A stretch of 37,084 nt of DNA from positions 1 to 37,084 of the forward strand of contig JAJCYS010000020.1 of the NCBI GenBank assembly GCA_029262815.1. The letters run 5' to 3'. This DNA comes from Deltaproteobacteria bacterium (GTDB taxonomy: Bacteria > Bdellovibrionota > JAJCYS01). A program made the position numbers and the translations under genes. The notes below the pieces were generated by a model. The model was not told the DNA's origin and ran no database searches. It saw nothing but the letters and a program-made list of their open reading frames with translations. Numbering within the stretch: position 1 is the stretch's first letter; every line of letters begins with the position of its first letter. Of this stretch, positions 9,774-17,094 are shown one piece after another.

Positions 9774-9950
9774 TGGGTTAGGTTGGCTCAGTGGGCTAAC
9801 GCATCCTGCTGCTGCACTTGGCCATCCATGGCCGTGCAAGCCGCCACTTCACCACCCTACGCTCTTCGAGCTTCGGGTGGCGCAAGCCCACCTGCAGCTA
9901 GGAGTGCGCGCCGAAGCTTTCAGCGTAGGCGGGCTAGCACTAACGGCCAT
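9774..9950. repeat. GC-rich self-complementary intergenic element
   Basis: This is the main content of the gene-free stretch 9733-10042. It is clearly richer in G+C than both neighbours. Several inverted repeats nest inside it: ATGGCCGT (9828-9835) with ACGGCCAT (9943-9950); CCTACGCT (9856-9863) with AGCGTAGG (9922-9929), together with AGCTTCGG (9869-9876) and CCGAAGCT (9911-9918); CCACCC (9852-9857) with GGGTGG (9875-9880) around a GCTC-TTC-GAGC tip; and AGCCCACCT (9885-9893) with AGGCGGGCT (9927-9935, one mismatch). Some pairings exclude each other. It could be a dispersed repeat, a remnant, or a structured RNA. The rest (9733-9773 and 9951-10042) shows only AT-richer leader sequence before the next gene. 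No tRNA or known RNA consensus was recognised. Confidence 0.45.
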
Positions 9951-10042
9951 CAGGCAGAAATCCACATGCAATTTGAGACTGGTAGAGGGAAATGATAGGA
10001 TGCGACCTTAAGTATAGTTCTGATTAAACCGATGGAGCGAAG

Positions 10043-11089
10043 ATGAGTGTGAAAATAAAAATAGGTGCCAAATGGGCCCTTTTAGGGATTGTTGTAATCG
10101 CCTTTGTGGGATGTAGTCAGGGTAGTAAGCTACCGTCAAAACCTGAAATTACGGCTGAGGCTCAGTTTCCATCAGATTGGGGTAAGAGTACAGATTATAC
10201 AAAAGAGCAACTTAAAGCAAAATCAATGTATGAATTACTGCTTATCTTATTTGACCCTACAGTAAAAAGTGAGATCCGCAATAAGCGTACAGAACTAGCG
10301 CTTGATGAAAAGCTCAATGTGATTCACAAAAATCCAGAGTTTGTTCAAAAACAACTTAAAGAACTAAAGGGCAAGAATAACTCACCATATATCCGTGCTT
10401 CAGCAGCCATAGCACTTTCAACCAGAACAAGAAACATAGCTAAAACAACTTCTGAATCTTTGGTGAAATTGTTCAGCGATCCAAATGGTGATGTGCGTGG
10501 CGCTATTTATTTTTCTGTGAGGCAAGTAAAATTGGATGGAAAAGTGAATGCTGATGGCGAGAATGCTTTTCGTGCTGCCTTCATAAAAGAAAAAAATAAT
10601 GTGGCAATGTTTTTCATGTTGGGAGCAGTGAATGAATTTTTTGGTGATGATAAAGATCGGTTAATAAAAAAAATTATTTCTTTATTAACCCACAAAGACT
10701 TTCAAATTCGAATGGCTGCTGCAGAGGCATTCGACCATCATACACTTATCGAAGATGATGGAGGTCTAATTGTCTCAGGGATATTAAGGTTGTTGAAAGA
10801 TTCATCGCCCTATGTACGTGAAGCAGCTTCAAAAACGTTGGGACGTTATAGTCATCATGACGAAACGACCCTGTCTTTCTTAATTCATATGTTGATTGAT
10901 AAAGCTATGGCTGTACGTAAAGCCGCAATTCGCTCCTTGATTAGGATAACTAAATTTAATGAAACTAAATTGAATGGTTTGATTGAAAGGGCTGAGGGGG
11001 TTAATGGTGAACTCAAGAAGGTGTCCGAGCAGTCCAAACGTGAAATCAAAGAAGTATTTGAAGCCATGAACAAAGAAGAAGATCACTAA
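10043..11089 (+). CDS. HEAT-repeat lipoprotein (first of a tandem pair)
   Basis: Function unknown. A signal peptide ends in the lipobox FVGC (lipidated Cys24), so the protein is probably envelope-anchored. From about residue 115 it contains HEAT/PBS-lyase-type helical repeats, for example SPYIRASAAIALSTRTR, NGDVRGAIYFSVRQV, DFQIRMAAAEAFDHH, SPYVREAASKTLGRYS and AMAVRKAAIRSLIRI. Such solenoids bind other proteins. Residues around 55-95 (MYELLLILFDPTVKSEIRNK) resemble the start of the next protein's mature region (LYELYVIVEDESKSKAVRRE), so the two look like diverged duplicates. The Shine-Dalgarno is GGAG, nine bases before the ATG. The next gene follows after 20 bases. Confidence 0.75.
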   Translation: MSVKIKIGAKWALLGIVVIAFVGCSQGSKLPSKPEITAEAQFPSDWGKSTDYTKEQLKAKSMYELLLILFDPTVKSEIRNKRTELALDEKLNVIHKNPEFVQKQLKELKGKNNSPYIRASAAIALSTRTRNIAKTTSESLVKLFSDPNGDVRGAIYFSVRQVKLDGKVNADGENAFRAAFIKEKNNVAMFFMLGAVNEFFGDDKDRLIKKIISLLTHKDFQIRMAAAEAFDHHTLIEDDGGLIVSGILRLLKDSSPYVREAASKTLGRYSHHDETTLSFLIHMLIDKAMAVRKAAIRSLIRITKFNETKLNGLIERAEGVNGELKKVSEQSKREIKEVFEAMNKEEDH

Positions 11090-11109
11090 TTCGAGTATAG
11101 AAGCGGAAA

Positions 11110-12549
11110 ATGAATGTGCAAAATACGAACATATTGCTCACCCTTACACTCGCAGTTCTTTTTGTTCTAACTGGGTGTGGCAAAGGCGGCGACCGCACAT
11201 CTATTATTAAGACGCATATTAAGGAGCGCTTGACTACTGCGAGCAATCAATCTTTATATGAATTATATGTCATCGTAGAAGATGAATCTAAGTCCAAAGC
11301 TGTTCGACGTGAGGCCCGTAAATCCTCCTCCATTCTCCTAAGAAAAATACGAAAAACAGACCAGGCTATTTTAAAATTAGAACGCGTGTTAAAGGACAGT
11401 GAAGCCTCTGACAATTTGAAAGCTTCGGCTGCACTAGCGCTGGGCATCTTTGATAATCATGTGAATAGACTCATTCCGAAACTGAGGCCCTTTCTCAGTG
11501 ATGCAAGCGAAGAAGTTCGTATTGCATCTGTCTTATCTATAGGTAAATTGGGTGGCAAAAGTGGGGTGGGGTTTGCTGACATTCAGAAGACATCAAAAGA
11601 CACCCACAAGGATGTACGAGCGGCCTCTGCTTTGGCATTTCGGCATTACCAGACACTAAGTACAAATGTGGTACCTAAACTCAAAATCATGAGTAAAAAT
11701 GATGAGACTGTTGTTCAAGTGGCCGTTATTCGGGCCTTAGGTGAGTTTAAGAAACAGGCAAACGAGATTTTACCCCTGCTTCGACCGTTTCTAACGGATG
11801 TGGATGAGGCGATAAGAGTGGCAGTGGCGCGAACGCTTGGCCGTTTTTCCGATCAGGGGGTTCGTAGTGTACCCAACTTAAGAAAACTCCTCAGTGATAC
11901 GAGTGTAAAAGTTAAAGAAGCAGCTGCTCTATCTCTAGGTCAGTTTATAAGCCAGGGACCGACCATCATACCTAGCATTAGAAAACTTCTCAAGGATGAT
12001 CATGAGGATGTTCGGGCTGCTGTAGTGATAGCCTTAGGACGTTTTCCCAGTATGCAGGCACAAGTTTTTTCCCCGATCATCTCGATGATAACTGATGGAC
12101 ACGAGAATGTGCGGGCGGCTGTTGCGACAGCCTTGGGTACACTTGGAGTGAAAGATAATCAAACAGTACTCAAACTACTTAGTTTTTTAGAAGACGACAG
12201 TGATGTCGTGAAAATATCCACCATCCAAGTATTCGCAAAATTAAATATACAAGAAAAAAAAGTGATCATGAAATTGAAAACCTTGCTTTCATCAACCAAC
12301 GAGGACATTCGTGTAGAGGTTGTTCGAGCTTTTGGACAATTCAAAGGAAAGGCTAGTGAACTGATTCCGAAGCTACGACCCATGCTGGATGACACGAGTG
12401 AAGAAGTGCGAATTGCTACAATTGAAGCCTTTGGCCAGTTGGGAAAATTGGCAAAGTCGGTTCTCCCTCAGTTGAGAGAGCTTGTGCGTACAGGCTCCGA
12501 ATTACGGTTCGAAGCTTCAATTGCCATCCGTCAAATTGAACAAGATTAG
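11110..12549 (+). CDS. HEAT-repeat lipoprotein (second of a tandem pair)
   Basis: Function unknown. The signal peptide ends in LTGC (Cys23), giving a lipoprotein. After a short paralogous module shared with the upstream gene, the rest is a solenoid of about ten repeats with a period near 38 residues. Each has the pattern IPxLRxxLxDxxEEVRxAxxxALGxL. The repeat near residue 125 (LIPKLRPFLSDASEEVRIA) is almost repeated near the C-terminus (LIPKLRPMLDDTSEEVRIA), which suggests recent internal duplication. HEAT lipoproteins usually act as scaffolds, but no partner is evident. It is transcribed with the preceding gene and ends before a repeat/terminator region. Confidence 0.78.
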   Translation: MNVQNTNILLTLTLAVLFVLTGCGKGGDRTSIIKTHIKERLTTASNQSLYELYVIVEDESKSKAVRREARKSSSILLRKIRKTDQAILKLERVLKDSEASDNLKASAALALGIFDNHVNRLIPKLRPFLSDASEEVRIASVLSIGKLGGKSGVGFADIQKTSKDTHKDVRAASALAFRHYQTLSTNVVPKLKIMSKNDETVVQVAVIRALGEFKKQANEILPLLRPFLTDVDEAIRVAVARTLGRFSDQGVRSVPNLRKLLSDTSVKVKEAAALSLGQFISQGPTIIPSIRKLLKDDHEDVRAAVVIALGRFPSMQAQVFSPIISMITDGHENVRAAVATALGTLGVKDNQTVLKLLSFLEDDSDVVKISTIQVFAKLNIQEKKVIMKLKTLLSSTNEDIRVEVVRAFGQFKGKASELIPKLRPMLDDTSEEVRIATIEAFGQLGKLAKSVLPQLRELVRTGSELRFEASIAIRQIEQD

Positions 12550-12562
12550 GCAGTCATAATGA

Positions 12563-12651
12563 AAAAACCGTTCCAGTCATTGTGCGAGGAGAACCGTAGG
12601 CACTTGTGCCCCGGTTCGACGAAGCAATCTAGTGTCTGATTGTCGGTTTTT
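12563..12651. repeat. Compound hairpin: REP-like element inside a terminator-like inverted repeat
   Basis: AAAAACCG (left arm, ends 12570) and CGGTTTTT (12644-12651) form an outer inverted repeat with the A-run/T-run shape of a bidirectional terminator. Between them lies a palindromic unit, 12573-12630: GTCATTG and GCAATCT at the ends, GAACCG (12591-12596) paired with CGGTTC (12612-12617), and GGCA/TGCC at the tip (12599-12602, 12607-12610). The start and end (GTCATTG...GAGGAG, CGACGAAGCAATCT) recall a short dispersed palindromic repeat present in many bacterial genomes, from memory. It sits between two convergent genes and probably ends both transcripts. Confidence 0.6.
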
Positions 12652-12691
12652 CTTTGTTCGAAGCACTAGGAGTTCAACAAAATGCTGATCG

Positions 12692-14161
12692 TTATTTACT
12701 GTAATGCTCATTCCACTGAATTATTCCAGAATCATTTTCAAAATTCAATTCGATTTTCTGCCCTTTTTCATCCTTTATGGCAAGTAGTTTAGAAAAATTT
12801 CCATCTAGAAATGGAACTGGAGCTCCCCAAAAATGCAACTCTTGATTTTCATGTTGAAACACAGGCACAAAAGGCGTCTCTTGGATTTTACCTGTTCCAG
12901 GGTGTTTTGAAATCAATGTAAACTTTTTCTTATGAGGGGATGGTAAATTTTCAGCGTAAATATCTACACCAGGCACAGATGGGAAAAAAGCATCCCAATT
13001 TTTTTCAGCAAAATGAAAAACATTTTTATCGTTTAATATTACTCGCGTTTTTGACTTAAGCCCCACGGATTCAAAAGTAGCGCCTTTCAAATCCGATACT
13101 TTCATATCAATAACCGCTTGATCCTTTTTTAACACTGTCACCTTGTCATTTAGATAAACATTCAAAATCGGCTTGGATGACATCAAATGATACGCGCCAT
13201 CTGAAGTTACGATGCTAAATTTAGGCGTAAAGCCTTTAATATCTTGTGAGGTAATTTTTATGCGCCTCGGTGTTAAAGTAACGGACTTTTTGATGTCTTC
13301 TCTATGTTCAGCCAAGTTTTGATCAATTGAGATCACGATAGGATTATAATAAGCCCCGACATGATTTTTAGGAGGTACTAAAGTAAATTGAGTTACATTT
13401 CTTAAACTCATAAAATCAATAACGCCACTATCCGTAAGTTCAAGGTCCAACTCTTTCACACTCCAACCCTCAATGTTAAGCTTATTGTTTTTTTCATCTC
13501 GAATTTTAATTACATAATTGAGAGCTTGAAGGTCAGCTGAATAAAAATAAAATCGCCCATTCGATTCATTCAACAGTACTGGAGCCTCTGAAAGAAAATA
13601 ACGAGGAAATTCAACCAGAAGATTCTTACCATTGATAAAAGCATCCACAAGTGTTTTTAAGGAAATTCCCCCGTGACGCTTATCGATGTACTTAGGCAAA
13701 GCAGTTATCGTATAAGAGTCCAAGACTTTGCTCGTTTTATACTCTAAGATGTCAAACTTAGGATTTGGAACCAATTTAAATGATGTACCTGTAATGTGCT
13801 TTACTTCATGAATTGAAAAAAGCCCTGAACCCTTTATATTAAGTTTGCTATAGTCAAATTTTAAATCGACTGTAAACTTTTTCTGAGCTGCCGTAAGCAC
13901 TACTCCTTTTAAAGACTTCAGCTCAAGGCGTCGAGAATCATCTTTTTTGCTTGGCAGAGAAAAAGTCAATCCACCTAGATCTTTTAACTCTTTTATGGAA
14001 AGATGTTCAACATGACTCCCTTCTAAATCAATCTGAATGGCAATGGCCTCTTCCTCAAGGTTGACAACTTTCTGACTACTCCCAGATTTGGCACATCCTT
14101 GAAAGAAAAAAGAAAAAACAAACACAGATAGAAAAACGCTCAAAGGTAACTTTAGGTACAT
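12692..14161 (-). CDS. Orphan lipoprotein of unknown function
   Basis: I do not recognise the family. The N-terminus is a strong signal peptide ending in FFQGC (Cys23), so it is probably lipidated. The remaining 466 residues look extracytoplasmic and beta-rich, alternating short hydrophobic strands with Lys/Asp-rich turns and containing no further Cys. Loosely repeated phrases occur: IKELKDLGGLTF, VKHITGTSFKLVPNP, VKELDLELTDSG, LRNVTQFTLVPP and VSDLKGATFESV, suggesting several diverged copies of a small domain. GTGAGG nine bases upstream supports the ATG at 14161. It lies 116 bases after the S41 protease on the same strand and may be co-transcribed. No enzyme motif is visible. Confidence 0.65.
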   Translation of the reverse strand: MYLKLPLSVFLSVFVFSFFFQGCAKSGSSQKVVNLEEEAIAIQIDLEGSHVEHLSIKELKDLGGLTFSLPSKKDDSRRLELKSLKGVVLTAAQKKFTVDLKFDYSKLNIKGSGLFSIHEVKHITGTSFKLVPNPKFDILEYKTSKVLDSYTITALPKYIDKRHGGISLKTLVDAFINGKNLLVEFPRYFLSEAPVLLNESNGRFYFYSADLQALNYVIKIRDEKNNKLNIEGWSVKELDLELTDSGVIDFMSLRNVTQFTLVPPKNHVGAYYNPIVISIDQNLAEHREDIKKSVTLTPRRIKITSQDIKGFTPKFSIVTSDGAYHLMSSKPILNVYLNDKVTVLKKDQAVIDMKVSDLKGATFESVGLKSKTRVILNDKNVFHFAEKNWDAFFPSVPGVDIYAENLPSPHKKKFTLISKHPGTGKIQETPFVPVFQHENQELHFWGAPVPFLDGNFSKLLAIKDEKGQKIELNFENDSGIIQWNEHYSK

Positions 14162-14277
14162 TTACGAAAGCCTCACTTCTATTATCGAATCGGTAATTTA
14201 ATTGAATACTAAAGGGGATTTTTACGCAGTTTCTACAATTCCAAAATAAATGGCAGAAATCCACGATTCTATTTTTA

Positions 14278-16224
14278 TTATAGTGTTTGTTTTTTGTTTT
14301 GCTCCAAGTGAAGAGACGCTGGGACTCTTCTTTTGTGCTTAATGTCAAACTGAGGTGTTCGACGAATTTTTGTATAGACTTTTTCGCTGATCATGCATCT
14401 GAGTACATCAACACCAGTAAATAACTGTCTATCAGGTTTTAACTTGGGGTTTTTGCCCATGGCTTGGATTGTTTTTTTAGCCGTACCCGATTTATCCATA
14501 CAGCCTTGTACCTTTTTGATAGCCGCACTTTTTCGAGGTGCAGGGTCAGCTGAAATAGGATCTAAATGTCGTGGAGAACTTTCTTCTCGGAAATAATAGA
14601 GTTTTTTAGGATCTTGTCTGACCATAAAATCAGGTTGTACCCCTTTGACTTGAACAGAATCAAGAACAGGTTTGCTTTCTTTCATATATTTTCGAAGAAA
14701 TAGCGCAATGGTCAGCTTGACGTACCATTTTGGTGCAATGCGATTGGGCATGGGGAGTAAATTTTGTACTGAACCTTTGCCATAACTTTTAACACCGATG
14801 ATAAACCCACGACTATTATCCTGAATGGCACTTGCAACAATTTCAGAAGCACTGGCACTTCTGGCGTTGACTAGAACAACCATAGGTACAGGGATCAAAG
14901 AAGGAATTTTAGCCACGAAGGATTCCAAGGTCCGGGGTTTTTTGGTGGGTGCATATTTTATACTGACGACATGCCCCCCTCGGGATAAGAATAGGTCGCC
15001 TACACCAATGGCTCCATCAAGTTTGCCACCGGCATTGTTTCTAAGGTCTAAAACCAGCCCACGAATATTGCCTTGGGAGGTTCGGTAGAGTTGTTGATAG
15101 TGCGTAAGAATTTCACGAAGGGTGGTATCGATAAATCCAGTTACTTTAATATAGCCGACGTTTGAAAGCTCAGGTAACAGCCGGGACTCAACATTTTTGA
15201 TCTGTACATATGCACGAACAATTTTAACGTCAAAGTCTTTTGGATGACCTTTTCGCCTGATGTTCAACACGACTGTAGTTCCTTTGGGTCCCTTAATCCA
15301 ACTGACGACTTTGTGAAGAGCAACGCCTTCAATCACTTTGTTATCGACTTTAATGATCAAATCACCAGGTAATAAACCTGCTTTATAGGAAGGTTGGTGT
15401 TCATTCAGCGGGGTTTCGATCAATACGAATTTACCTTCACGACGAAGTAAAGCGCCAATCCCTTCAAAGCTAGAGTCTTGTATTTTTTTTGTGGATTCCT
15501 GCCACTCTTTTGCTGAGATCAGTCCACTGTGTGGATCCAACCAACTTAAATACCCTTGAGCAGCTAGAATATAGGCCGTTTTGATATCGTAGTCTTTGTC
15601 TTTTTGTGTGGCCTTCATGATGTAATTCATGATTTTTTCAAAGCCCGATTGACCAAATTTAATCGGTTTCCAACTGGCATTAAGTAGTCGTTGTCGTTCT
15701 TTTTCTTGGTTGACTTTTTGAATGATCTCTTCGTCTGTTAGGATACGGTCTTTGTTTTTTTCTTTCTCTTTTTCTTGTGCCTTTTTCTCAAATGTGTGGA
15801 CGTAGTAGGCATCTTTCGGTTCGAGTTTTTTCACAGGCCCAGCAAGCATCGATCTTTCGTCAGGCAAGTCCTTGTGCTTGTTATAGAACTCAACTGGGAC
15901 AATCTCTTGAGGCGCCTTCAAAGAATGTAGGGCAAAGTTTGCTGCATAGATAAAAGCCACATTTCGGTCATAGACAGGATTGATGTAATGCTTTTCAACG
16001 AGAGCGATCGTTTTTTTGAATTCACGGTAACCAAAATGGACTGATTTCCAAGGGTCTTCTTTTTCTTCTTTTTTTTGAGTGGTACTTTGCTCAGACCCTT
16101 TTTTGTTGAGATTTGCTAAGTCAGAGTAGTAATAGGCGAAGTATCCACCGCCGCCTACGAGTGCAGCAAACAGAACTCCAACACTAAAATACCTAGGCTT
16201 TAACTGAGCATCAGGTCTATGCAC
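14278..16224 (-). CDS. S41-family C-terminal processing protease (Tsp/CtpA-like)
   Basis: An envelope serine protease that trims or degrades proteins from their C-termini. I place the start at GTG 16224, because AGGAG lies eight bases upstream; an earlier in-frame GTG at 16248 has no such site. A membrane anchor lies near residues 14-30. An N-terminal helical region with a highly charged Lys/Glu stretch precedes a PDZ domain (about residues 248-326, including PSYKAGLLPGDLIIKVD). The catalytic domain has GNIRGLVLDLRNNAGG, then ARSASASEIVASAI with the Ser nucleophile block (near residue 460), then GVKSYGKGSVQN with the general-base Lys (near 480), and VKGVQPDFMV. It lies 60 bases after the Lys-rich gene. 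Confidence 0.9.
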   Translation of the reverse strand: MHRPDAQLKPRYFSVGVLFAALVGGGGYFAYYYSDLANLNKKGSEQSTTQKKEEKEDPWKSVHFGYREFKKTIALVEKHYINPVYDRNVAFIYAANFALHSLKAPQEIVPVEFYNKHKDLPDERSMLAGPVKKLEPKDAYYVHTFEKKAQEKEKEKNKDRILTDEEIIQKVNQEKERQRLLNASWKPIKFGQSGFEKIMNYIMKATQKDKDYDIKTAYILAAQGYLSWLDPHSGLISAKEWQESTKKIQDSSFEGIGALLRREGKFVLIETPLNEHQPSYKAGLLPGDLIIKVDNKVIEGVALHKVVSWIKGPKGTTVVLNIRRKGHPKDFDVKIVRAYVQIKNVESRLLPELSNVGYIKVTGFIDTTLREILTHYQQLYRTSQGNIRGLVLDLRNNAGGKLDGAIGVGDLFLSRGGHVVSIKYAPTKKPRTLESFVAKIPSLIPVPMVVLVNARSASASEIVASAIQDNSRGFIIGVKSYGKGSVQNLLPMPNRIAPKWYVKLTIALFLRKYMKESKPVLDSVQVKGVQPDFMVRQDPKKLYYFREESSPRHLDPISADPAPRKSAAIKKVQGCMDKSGTAKKTIQAMGKNPKLKPDRQLFTGVDVLRCMISEKVYTKIRRTPQFDIKHKRRVPASLHLEQNKKQTL

Positions 16225-16284
16225 GACGTATTCTCCTTGATGAAGCACCCAGGTGGACTACACTGTGGGATGCCAAATGATCGA

Positions 16285-17010
16285 TCAGTATTCTAGGTCT
16301 TCGTCATCGTAATCGAAAAGACCTTCATCTTTTGGAGGATCAGACAGAAACTCTTCTTCTTCCTCAGCTGCTTGTGTATCTTGGCTTTTGCCATACAGTG
16401 TGTGCTTTGTCTCATCAAAGCTCTCGATCTCGTCTTTGAATACTTTTTCAAAATCAGCATTCGGGGCTGTAGCAGCTCCTTTTCCATAGAGGCCTTTTAA
16501 TTTTGAGCTGATTTCAGACTTGCCAACTGCTTTTTTCACCGCTGCTTTTTTCACCACTGGTTTTTTCACCACTGGTTTTTTTGGAGCTGCCTTTTTGGTT
16601 ACTTTCTTCTTAGCCACTTTTTTGGGAGGTGCCGCTTTTTTGGTACTCTTTTTCACCGCTTTCTTTTTGGGAGCTGCCTTTTTAGCCACTTTTTTTACAC
16701 TCTTTTTAGCAGCTTTCTTTTTCGGAGCGGTCTTTTTGGCTACTTTCTTCTTAGCAGCTTTTTTTACACTCTTTTTAGCAGCTTTCTTCTTCGGAGCTGC
16801 CTTTTTGGTTACTTTCTTCTTAGCTACTTTTTTTGCACTCTTTTTTGCAATTTTTTTCTTCGGAGCCGCCTTTTTAGCGGTTTTCTTCTTGGGAGTCGAC
16901 TTTTTAGCCACTTTTTTCACCACTTTCTTTTTGGTTACCTTCTTGGTTGTTTTAGGAGCTTTCTTGCTCGCAGATTTAGTTGTTCCCTTTTTTTTCTTTC
17001 TAGCTACCAT
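16285..17010 (-). CDS. Lys/Ala-rich histone-H1-like protein with acidic C-terminal tail
   Basis: Residues 1-160 are almost only Lys, Ala, Pro, Thr, Ser and Val, in tandem KKAAPKKKAAKK-type repeats, like eukaryotic H1 tails and bacterial H1-like nucleoid proteins. Such regions bind DNA or RNA non-specifically. The last 80 residues differ completely: a short mixed region (ISSKLKGLYGKG) and then a strongly acidic tail (AAEEEEEFLSDPPKDEG, DYDDEDLEY). The acidic tail may fold back on the basic part, or bind a partner. An AAGGAG site seven bases upstream and a good promoter support expression. Transcription goes on towards the S41 protease. The DNA is low-complexity, and its antisense frame is an artefact of that. 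Role is inferred only from composition. Confidence 0.75.
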   Translation of the reverse strand: MVARKKKKGTTKSASKKAPKTTKKVTKKKVVKKVAKKSTPKKKTAKKAAPKKKIAKKSAKKVAKKKVTKKAAPKKKAAKKSVKKAAKKKVAKKTAPKKKAAKKSVKKVAKKAAPKKKAVKKSTKKAAPPKKVAKKKVTKKAAPKKPVVKKPVVKKAAVKKAVGKSEISSKLKGLYGKGAATAPNADFEKVFKDEIESFDETKHTLYGKSQDTQAAEEEEEFLSDPPKDEGLFDYDDEDLEY

Positions 17011-17042
17011 GAAAACGCTCCTTGCCGGTAGAATATAGACTT

Positions 17043-17072
17043 ATTACAAGTTATACAAAGCAAGTTTGTCAA
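17043..17072 (-). promoter_or_regulatory. Sigma-70-like promoter for the histone-like gene
   Basis: On the minus strand, TTGACA (plus 17067-17072) and TGTAAT (plus 17043-17048) are separated by 18 bases. The -35 is a perfect consensus and the -10 matches five of six. Transcription would start near 17035, about 25 bases before the start codon and leaving room for the AAGGAG ribosome-binding site. Confidence 0.6.
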
Positions 17073-17094
17073 TTTATTCGTAGGTAAAAGTGCA

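Noticed and set aside
9776..9860. A tRNA-like beginning (GGTTGGCTCAGTGGGCTA)
   Set aside because: No anticodon arm, TTCGA T-loop or acceptor pairing could be completed.
9756..9995. A 79-residue frame across the GC-rich element
   Set aside because: Composition (Ala/Ser/Arg/Cys) and the overlapping inverted repeats fit noncoding GC-rich DNA. No ribosome-binding site is present, and no family is recognisable.
16520..17038. A 172-residue plus-strand frame, rich in Phe, Ala, Thr and Leu
   Set aside because: It is the antisense shadow of the Lys-rich repeats (AAA/AAG codons read backwards). It has no ribosome-binding site, and the opposite strand has a good promoter and start.
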